A DNA stretch of 21,551 nt from Anaerolineales bacterium (lineage in GTDB: Bacteria > Chloroflexota > Anaerolineae > Anaerolineales > E44-bin32): the NCBI GenBank assembly GCA_011772595.1, contig WVZH01000481.1, forward strand, positions 348 to 21,898. The letters are read 5' to 3'. Position numbers and translations under genes: made by a program. Below are positions 1 to 5,746 of this stretch, piece after piece. The number at the start of each line of letters is the position of its first letter. Position 1 is the first letter of the stretch. Below the pieces are notes generated by a model. That model worked only from the letters and a program-made list of their open reading frames with translations, did not search any database and was not told the origin of the DNA.

Positions 1-99
1 GATCAGGTGTTGTCCAACGACCATATGTGGACCAGAATTAGTTCCCACTATTGAACTACGTCGATGGTAATTCAACATGAGCGGCAAAAGATCATCCGA

Positions 100-105
100 T
101 ATAAT
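100..105 (+). promoter_or_regulatory. Possible -10 box upstream of the SNase/SGNH gene
   Basis: A perfect TATAAT hexamer lies 20 bases before the GTG start at 126. No convincing -35 hexamer is found 16-18 bases upstream. If used, transcription would begin near 112, giving a very short leader that carries the AGGTGAT Shine-Dalgarno sequence at 113-119. This rests on one motif only. Confidence 0.3.
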
Positions 106-125
106 CTCACTCAGGTGATCGTCCT

Positions 126-1556
126 GTGAGAATTAAGATAAAGTCTTTCTTATTCGATTCAATTCAATATAAACCACTCCTCATTGGAGCGGCAATTATC
201 ATGATGTTTACCCTTCCATTCATTGCGTACACGAGCTTGAGAGGGACTGCCAATAAAGCTTCTACCGAGGGGGCATCATCATCCGATCAAACCTTTGATG
301 ATGAGACGATCCGTGTCACACCACAGCAACACACACCCAAAGAGTATCCATACCAACCTGTCGATGATCCAAGCATGGCATCGGAAACACCGCACGATGA
401 GCAAGAATCTACGATTGAACAGTTTCTTGCTACCGATGGAGCCTTGTGTGCCACTAGACTTGCGGAACCCCAATTTGGCTTGGTGACGGATGTCCTCGAT
501 GCAAGCAGTTTACTTGTATTAATTAAAGGGCGACCCACAAAAGTGAAGTTTATCGGGATAGAGACAACTTCCCTTCATCAAGGAATTAAGAAGCAGGCCC
601 TGCTTGTTAATCGCTCATTAATCGGACAAACCGTCGCACTGGTTAGGGATGTGTCAGACACTGATGCAGAGGGGAGACTGCTTCGATACGCGTTCACCGA
701 GGATACCTTTATCAACCTGTACCTATTGGAAAATGGACTGGCGACTGTATTAAACAACTCTCCAGATCAAGCTTGCGTTGAAACTTTCACAGCTGCCCAA
801 GAGCATGCCAAGCGTCAGGAACTTGGAGCCTGGGAACGTTTGAAGCCCAATGATTGGCGTGAGTGGCCAGTCGTTCCTGTCATCCGTGAAAATGCGATCG
901 AAATCTATCTGCGCGGATTAGAAGAAGGCAGAGACTCTCAATCATTTTCCATCGTGGGTGATTGTCAGAGCATTCCCAATAGACTGTTTCGCCGTATAAA
1001 TTGGGCCGAGTTTTCACTCCCCCCGCAATACGAATACCTCCAGACGACAGTCGATCATTTCAGATTGGTATGGTCTCGCCCTCATGTCACCGTAGATTTA
1101 AACATGGTCGCTGCGTCGATGTTCTCCTATTTTTGGACCGATCTCGATCGCTGCAACCCATCAGAAATTCCTCTGGAATGCGAATTCCGTCTGAATAACC
1201 CAAGCATTCTTCTCATCAGCATTGGCTCAAATCAAAAACCGGGCGACAATGAAAACTTCGACCTCTACATGCGCAAAATCGTAGCGTATAGTATCGAACA
1301 TAATGTTCTACCGATTATCGCCACGAAAGCAGACCCCACGGAAGAAGGCTTCCCACTCAACCAAATCATGGCTCAAATTGCTTACGACTACGACATCCCC
1401 TTATGGAATTTGTGGGCCGCTGTGCAAGATCTCCCCCATCACGGGTTAGACCCTGATGACCATATGGAGATTCACCTGACTTCTGAAGGATACAGTATGA
1501 AACGCATCACCGGAATACAGGTTCTCCACGCTGTGTTGACAGCAGCCCAGCGCTAA
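126..1556 (+). CDS. Membrane-anchored protein with degenerate SNase-like domain and SGNH-like C-terminal domain
   Basis: The 476-residue protein has an N-terminal membrane anchor (about residues 18-37), a polar Ser/Thr/Asp/Glu-rich linker to about 95, a thermonuclease-like OB fold (about 115-240) and an SGNH/GDSL-like domain (about 275-475). The GTG start is chosen because AGGTGAT lies 6 bases upstream. In the nuclease domain the usual R-L-I-G-I-D-T-P-E signature reads K-F-I-G-I-E-T-T-S, so the catalytic Arg, Asp and Glu equivalents are Lys, Glu and Ser; a later Gly-Arg-Leu-Leu segment is retained. The nuclease fold is therefore probably inactive. In the SGNH part, block I reads G-D-C-Q-S (D279, C280) instead of GDS, and a His (H450) sits in an H-L-T block near the end. 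It is probably extracytoplasmic. Domain calls are by eye; the substrate is unknown. Confidence 0.75.
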   Translation: MRIKIKSFLFDSIQYKPLLIGAAIIMMFTLPFIAYTSLRGTANKASTEGASSSDQTFDDETIRVTPQQHTPKEYPYQPVDDPSMASETPHDEQESTIEQFLATDGALCATRLAEPQFGLVTDVLDASSLLVLIKGRPTKVKFIGIETTSLHQGIKKQALLVNRSLIGQTVALVRDVSDTDAEGRLLRYAFTEDTFINLYLLENGLATVLNNSPDQACVETFTAAQEHAKRQELGAWERLKPNDWREWPVVPVIRENAIEIYLRGLEEGRDSQSFSIVGDCQSIPNRLFRRINWAEFSLPPQYEYLQTTVDHFRLVWSRPHVTVDLNMVAASMFSYFWTDLDRCNPSEIPLECEFRLNNPSILLISIGSNQKPGDNENFDLYMRKIVAYSIEHNVLPIIATKADPTEEGFPLNQIMAQIAYDYDIPLWNLWAAVQDLPHHGLDPDDHMEIHLTSEGYSMKRITGIQVLHAVLTAAQR

Positions 1557-1683
1557 AACTAAGCTTTAAGATCCACCAGAGTTGAGAAAAATGGATGCAA
1601 CCCATTTAATTTGTCATTCAATCCAGATACCACCATCCTCCATTACCCCTTATTGCTCCAATGACGTCCTGATTACTACTGGT

Positions 1684-1692
1684 GGAGGAGGG
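1684..1692 (+). promoter_or_regulatory. Strong ribosome binding site for the 49-codon ORF
   Basis: GGAGGAGGG ends 7 bases before the GTG at 1700. An in-frame TGA at 1694-1696 closes the frame just upstream, so GTG 1700 is the only start this site can serve. The site is the main reason for calling a gene too short for ordinary ORF finding. Confidence 0.6.
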
Positions 1693-1699
1693 CTGAACC

Positions 1700-1849
1700 G
1701 TGAAGGAGAAGATCACCGGGCGAGGATTTCTTACAAATGCAATAACATGGTTGGGGGCGGGAATCGTTTACCTTGCTCACGAAGGACAATCAAGCGAATT
1801 TGAGCAAGTAGACGAATCCCTTGCGAAACCTGCGTTAAAGGACACATGA
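1700..1849 (+). CDS. Small 49-residue protein, translationally coupled to the GH99-like gene
   Basis: The ORF starts with GTG 7 bases after a strong Shine-Dalgarno sequence. It ends with TGA at 1847-1849, overlapping the ATG of the next gene (1846-1848) in an ATGA junction, the classical arrangement for translational coupling. The product has a basic start (MKEKITGRG), a hydrophobic stretch at about residues 10-26 (FLTNAITWLGAGIVYLA) that could be one membrane segment or amphipathic helix, and an acidic tail. I do not recognise a family. It could be a small membrane partner of the glycosidase lipoprotein, or only a leader ORF that delivers ribosomes to it. Expression is inferred. Confidence 0.5.
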   Translation: MKEKITGRGFLTNAITWLGAGIVYLAHEGQSSEFEQVDESLAKPALKDT

Positions 1850-3378
1850 ACATGAAAAACAAACGACTGGGTGTTCTAATTCTCATCATCGGGATGACCT
1901 CATGCTCAAGAATTGAGAATTTCTTCACATCGGACCAAGGACCTCCCAGAAGAACCGCAATCACAGAAACTCCTACTGTTGCTGTACCCACCCCCTCGGA
2001 GACACCTCTCCTCCCGACCTCTACACCAACGGAGATACCAATTCAAATGACCTCGTTTTCCTTCCTACACCTGCGAGTAGAGTTCACATCGACCTCCGAT
2101 TGGACAACTCTCGAATTCACTTCCGCGGAGAATATCCTCACCGCACGCCGGATCTCTTCGATCGGGAATCCACAACACCCTTATGCGGGCACCGATCGTC
2201 TTTCCTTTGGTCAGTCCATCAACGATCCAACGGAGGCGGAGACAGTTGGTATGGTCGTGGACTTATTCCTGTCGCCTGAGGCGCGCAGCCATGAGTTCTC
2301 CATGGTCCTTCAAAAAGGGGATTGGAATGGAAGCTTCGTGCAGATCAGTCACGTCGTTGGTGATGAATTAAAAGAAATCACGTCTATCTCGCACGAGGGT
2401 GTCGTCCCGGATAGCGGCGGATTGAACACGCTGCCCGTTCGCATCGACCTCGCCAATCAAGCAGATCTCGCCCTGGAGACTGCGCAGATTCAGCGCTTGG
2501 CATTACCCAGGATGATCTGGGCGTTCTACTACCCCTGGTATCGCCTTGATGATTGGGGCAGCGATATTCTCATCGATCGCCCGGCGAAACCCTACGCTTC
2601 GCACGACCCCGAGTCGATCGCCCGCCACATCGAACAAGCTCAGGATGCAGGTATCGATGGTTTTATCTCCTCCTGGTGGGGTCCGGAGGATTACACCGAT
2701 CGCAACTTGGAAACCTTGCTAGACCTAGCGCAGGATCGAGGCTTTTCAGTTACGGTCTACTTCGAGACCCTGCGCGGGGACGGTCCGCAGCCCAGGAATG
2801 TGATCATCCGATGGCTGAGATACCTGCTCTCGACCTATGCCGAGCACCCAGCTTTCTACAAGGTGAACGGAAAGCCGTTGGTCTTGTTTTGGGCTTCCGA
2901 TACGGTCCCAATTGAAACTTGGCAGGAAATTTTCGATACTTTGCGTGCCGAAGGTCTGGAGTCTTTCAGCCTCGGTATTGGCTATTCAGCCACAAACCTT
3001 GAGGTCTTCGATGGTATCCATGAATACGGTGTGTTCCTGTACGAGGATCTCTCGCAGACCTTTCTTGCTGCCAACCGATTGACCCGGTACTACACAGCTC
3101 TAACAGTAGATTCGCCACCCAAGGTGTGGGCGGCCACCGTGCAACCTGGTTATGACGATCGCCTCATTCCGGGGCGTGAGGGGTTGGTGCAGGATCGCGA
3201 AAACGGCGACTTCTATCGCAGCACCTTTGAGGCCGCCATCGCTAGCGATCCGGACTGGATTTTCATCACGACCTGGAATGAATGGTGGGAGCACACGCAC
3301 ATCGAGCCCAGTGAGAACTTCGGCGAACTGTATTTGGAGATTACTCGAGCTTATGCTGATCAGTGGAAAAATCCATAG
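1846..3378 (+). CDS. Lipoprotein with GH99-like (endo-alpha-mannosidase/WbsX-type) glycoside hydrolase domain
   Basis: The 510-residue protein begins with a lipoprotein signal (basic start, hydrophobic core, M-T-S-C with Cys at about 20), then a Thr/Pro-rich linker (about 35-68), a beta-rich region that could bind carbohydrate (about 70-215) and a C-terminal TIM-barrel-like domain. The barrel opens with F-Y-Y-P-W-Y at about 227-232 and ends with T-W-N-E-W-W-E-H (E479, E482), followed by an I-E-P motif. In GH99 enzymes the two acidic residues of the W-x-E-W-x-E region form the active site, and both are kept here. The ATG at 1846 has AAAGGA (1837-1842) upstream; an in-frame ATG at 1852 is an alternative. 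It probably acts on mannan- or mannose-containing glycans outside the cell. The GH99-like family is fairly sure; the exact linkage is not. Confidence 0.8.
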   Translation: MNMKNKRLGVLILIIGMTSCSRIENFFTSDQGPPRRTAITETPTVAVPTPSETPLLPTSTPTEIPIQMTSFSFLHLRVEFTSTSDWTTLEFTSAENILTARRISSIGNPQHPYAGTDRLSFGQSINDPTEAETVGMVVDLFLSPEARSHEFSMVLQKGDWNGSFVQISHVVGDELKEITSISHEGVVPDSGGLNTLPVRIDLANQADLALETAQIQRLALPRMIWAFYYPWYRLDDWGSDILIDRPAKPYASHDPESIARHIEQAQDAGIDGFISSWWGPEDYTDRNLETLLDLAQDRGFSVTVYFETLRGDGPQPRNVIIRWLRYLLSTYAEHPAFYKVNGKPLVLFWASDTVPIETWQEIFDTLRAEGLESFSLGIGYSATNLEVFDGIHEYGVFLYEDLSQTFLAANRLTRYYTALTVDSPPKVWAATVQPGYDDRLIPGREGLVQDRENGDFYRSTFEAAIASDPDWIFITTWNEWWEHTHIEPSENFGELYLEITRAYADQWKNP

Positions 3379-3446
3379 CCAAGAATTCGTATCCAGTCCG
3401 TCACGGAACCATCCGGAAGAGGTGCGGGGAATAGGATTCTTCCCAT

Positions 3447-3482
3447 CCTTCGACTTCGCCTCCGGCTCCGCTCAGGATGAAC
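3447..3482. repeat. Dispersed repeat fragment of the CCTTCGAC...GCTCAGGATGAAC type
   Basis: The sequence begins CCTTCGACTTCGCC and ends GCTCCGCTCAGGATGAAC. The same core recurs as TCTTCGTCAAGCTCAGGATGAAC at 13261-13283 and, as its reverse complement with one-arm variation, at 13338-13360. Repeats of this kind are common between genes in several environmental bacterial lineages, including Chloroflexota as I recall. No function is visible. Confidence 0.6.
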
Positions 3483-3698
3483 TACAGGAAATGGTTGGAA
3501 TTGGACAAGGAGTGATATGAAAGCAATATTGCATTCATTCCTGCTCAAGTCCGATTCGGAGACATAGCCGAAAGGGGCGAACGGGGGGTGATCAGAAAGC
3601 AAGGTCTTCCACCCGGACAATGAAATCCCATACCGAGACATCGCCATAATCAAACCGGGTCTTTTCCAAGAGGCGTTGAAGTCCAATTGAGAAAACGA

Positions 3699-3732
3699 GA
3701 TTCCTCACTCGCTCCGCTCGTTCGGGATGACA
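3699..3732. repeat. Dispersed repeat fragment of the GATTCCTCACTCGC...GGGATGACA type
   Basis: The stretch reads GATTCCTCACTCGCTCCGC then TCGTTCGGGATGACA. It is a familiar intergenic repeat sequence with short internal complementarity (CGCTC/GAGCG-like) and no coding potential. Only one copy is present here, so the repeat call depends on recognition rather than on an internal match. Confidence 0.45.
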
Positions 3733-3855
3733 GCACAAAGAGAATCTTGTACTCGCCAGCTTAAATCGTAGTCATTGAACCATGAGCAAAAACGGCAGCA
3801 CGCTCACATTTCATCCATGAACCACATTCGTGCCACATACCCACTGGCATTCCCC

Positions 3856-4773
3856 TCACTTGGCATCGATCTCGCCTACGAAGCGGAACTCTAGCCCATC
3901 CGCTTCATAGATCCACTGTATTCTCTCGCCTGACACATCCCAGGTAAGGATCATATCCGGCATACCATCGCCGGAGTGGTCGGGAGAATCTTCAGACCAT
4001 TCGACCGCAATCAGCTTACCTGGGACCTCTTCTGTCGACCACAGGAGTATGTCCGTCCTCGGCTCCCAATGGTATCGCCTGAGCTGCCCCCCATCCTGGA
4101 GCCAGAAATCGAGGGGGGCCTTCATACTAAAACGCGTGACGATTAGCGTGAAATCATCCGGGTTGGAAAGCGGAAATATGCCTGTGAGTTGCAGATCATC
4201 ACCAGGGCAGTCACCAGACACGACACCCGTTTTCCAGGCACCATCGGGTTCCCTCATCAGAAATTGGATCCTAATAGTCCCATCTACGGATATATCAAAT
4301 AGATAGATCTCCAACCACTGTTCGGGAAATAGACCCTCATCGCCCCAATGCCAAAGGATTTCATGCTCACCCGAATGAACAGCTCCGTCCCGTTCGCGCG
4401 GAAGTCCCACGATCACGAGATTCAACCCTCCCCTTCGGTGAGGCTCACGATAGGGAAATGCAATGATGAAGCGCGCATCGCAAGCATCAACCAATCCCAA
4501 AGCCATTTCCGGAATCACCTTCGCGCTATGTCGGAGTTTGCTCTCGACACCCATTAAATATCTGGCCAACTCTGAATCAGGCGTGGGTGTTTGAAGGAGG
4601 ATGATCGTCCGATGCGTGAGTTTTGGGGATAAAGCCACAGTAGGAGAAGCGGGAGTGATTGTTGCACCCATGGTCGAGCTTGTGGGTGTTGAGATTTTCC
4701 CACCAAACGTGGAGCAAGCAACGCCTAGACCGACAGCGCCGACCCACAATAGCCACCATAGTAATTTCTTCAT
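3856..4773 (-). CDS. Hypothetical lipoprotein with a D-x-S-G-D-G-type motif near the C terminus
   Basis: The ORF can be extended to 4827, but the start at 4773 places a lysine pair and a hydrophobic signal first (MKKLLWWLLWVG) and gives 305 residues. Cys20 follows G-V-A and probably is the lipidated residue, although the -3 position is Gly rather than Leu. A Ser/Thr/Pro-rich linker follows (about 25-50). The rest is a soluble beta-rich region ending with D-H-S-G-D-G-M-P-D at about 265-273, resembling Ca-binding D-x-[ST]-x-D-G loops of FG-GAP or thrombospondin-type repeats. No family is recognised. It lies 104 bases downstream of the DUF2877 gene on the same strand and may be transcribed separately. 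An extracytoplasmic location is likely; the function is unknown. Confidence 0.7.
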   Translation of the reverse strand: MKKLLWWLLWVGAVGLGVACSTFGGKISTPTSSTMGATITPASPTVALSPKLTHRTIILLQTPTPDSELARYLMGVESKLRHSAKVIPEMALGLVDACDARFIIAFPYREPHRRGGLNLVIVGLPRERDGAVHSGEHEILWHWGDEGLFPEQWLEIYLFDISVDGTIRIQFLMREPDGAWKTGVVSGDCPGDDLQLTGIFPLSNPDDFTLIVTRFSMKAPLDFWLQDGGQLRRYHWEPRTDILLWSTEEVPGKLIAVEWSEDSPDHSGDGMPDMILTWDVSGERIQWIYEADGLEFRFVGEIDAK

Positions 4774-4877
4774 CGAAGGATCCCATTCATACACGGACTG
4801 AAGATTACGGGTATCTCCACAAGCCAATCATGATGAATGGTGGGACAGGATAGCAATATCACCCGTTCTAACGCTTC

Positions 4878-5699
4878 TCAGCCCTCACTTATTAGCGCAA
4901 CAAAGCCCGCTAGTGAATCTGCCCCCGATGTGTGGCCAAGCTGTGCGAGGTCGTTCACAGCCTGACGTATCTCTCGATCTTCACCCTCAAGTAATGCGCC
5001 AAATAATACATGCCAGCGCTCACTACAGGCGCCACCCACTGCAGCTCGCAGCAAAGCCACAGAAAGCGTCGTCGTGCGCACGGCAGCCACGTCAAAGATT
5101 GCGGAACCCCAACGCTTTGCTTGCGCGTCATCTTTTATAGTGTGGAGTGCCAAAAGACAGCCGACGATCCAGTCATCTCCTGCAGGCGTCAACCCGCCGC
5201 CCAATCCTGCCAGAGCTTTTGCGCCATTCAGGCAAAGGTCGAGGTCACCTGCACGCAAACCACCTACCAACTCCATCGCGGGTTCACGTGCCGCCTCGAC
5301 CGCTACGCTTAGATGGTTAGAGCCATATGAAAACCCCTCGAGTAACCCTGCCAGGCTACCTTCCGGCGCGCTTAGTTGAAGACTCTCCTGTACGACCTCA
5401 ATTCTCGCCCGAACCTTTCTGACTTGGTCGCGCAAAATTTCCCAATGTGGACGTGGGTTCCAAATCACCGCATCGCCAGTCTGAAAGTTCAAATCCCCGA
5501 CTTGGAGCCCATCCAAATGCGCTACAACGGTAGCGGCTTCATCGATATGCTGTGGAAAGGCAATCCTTGGAACGGACAGCGAAAACGGGCCCATCCCGAC
5601 CTCAGCATTTGCAAGGGCTAGCACCTCATCCTTTGCGTTGACCAGGTTGCAAACTTGATCGAAGATAGAGAGCATCCGGGCCTCGGTGGTCTCGTTCAA
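4878..5699 (-). CDS. DUF2877 / AllH-family protein (oxamate carbamoyltransferase subunit-like)
   Basis: The protein shows the two DUF2877 signatures: G-L-G-G-G-L-T-P-A-G-D-D (about residues 168-179) and, near the end, G-H-T-S-G-A-D-S-L-A-G. In E. coli the family member AllH (YlbF) works with AllF (FdrA) and AllG (YlbE) in oxamate carbamoyl transfer during allantoin use; those partners are absent from this window. The start is uncertain. TTG 5699 is the only conventional start before ATG 5675, but it lacks a Shine-Dalgarno sequence. The frame stays open upstream to a stop at 5763-5765, and the upstream residues (R-I-T-P-I-A-R-A-W-L) look like genuine family sequence. The gene follows the molybdenum-subunit gene and, if longer, would abut or overlap its end, suggesting one operon. 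Confidence 0.75.
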   Translation of the reverse strand: MNETTEARMLSIFDQVCNLVNAKDEVLALANAEVGMGPFSLSVPRIAFPQHIDEAATVVAHLDGLQVGDLNFQTGDAVIWNPRPHWEILRDQVRKVRARIEVVQESLQLSAPEGSLAGLLEGFSYGSNHLSVAVEAAREPAMELVGGLRAGDLDLCLNGAKALAGLGGGLTPAGDDWIVGCLLALHTIKDDAQAKRWGSAIFDVAAVRTTTLSVALLRAAVGGACSERWHVLFGALLEGEDREIRQAVNDLAQLGHTSGADSLAGFVALISEG

Positions 5700-5746
5700 C
5701 CAGGCCCGGGCGATAGGCGTAATTCGCAGGGCAGAAATTCTTTTGA

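Larger units (their letters stand above)
3379..3855. other. Gene-free spacer with dispersed repeat fragments
   Basis: This 477-base stretch lies between the convergent GH99-like and lipoprotein genes. No coding region is credible: ORFs across it on both strands are composed partly of repeat sequence and encode the 'PERSRR'-type peptide typical of translated repeats. It holds two dispersed repeat pieces (listed separately) and a 16-codon ORF at 3517-3567 behind an AAGGAG. A short GGGAA/TTCCC inverted repeat at about 3427-3444 lacks a T-tract, so it is not a good terminator. Confidence 0.6.

Noticed and set aside
1582..1803. 73-codon plus-strand ORF before the GH99-like gene
   Set aside because: It starts with TTG without a binding site and is out of frame with the GTG 1700 ORF, which has a strong binding site and an ATGA junction.
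3360..3686. Minus-strand 108-codon ORF in the 3379-3855 spacer
   Set aside because: It contains H-P-E-R-S-R-R from a dispersed repeat and runs into the end of the GH99-like gene on the opposite strand. There is no Shine-Dalgarno sequence or family similarity.
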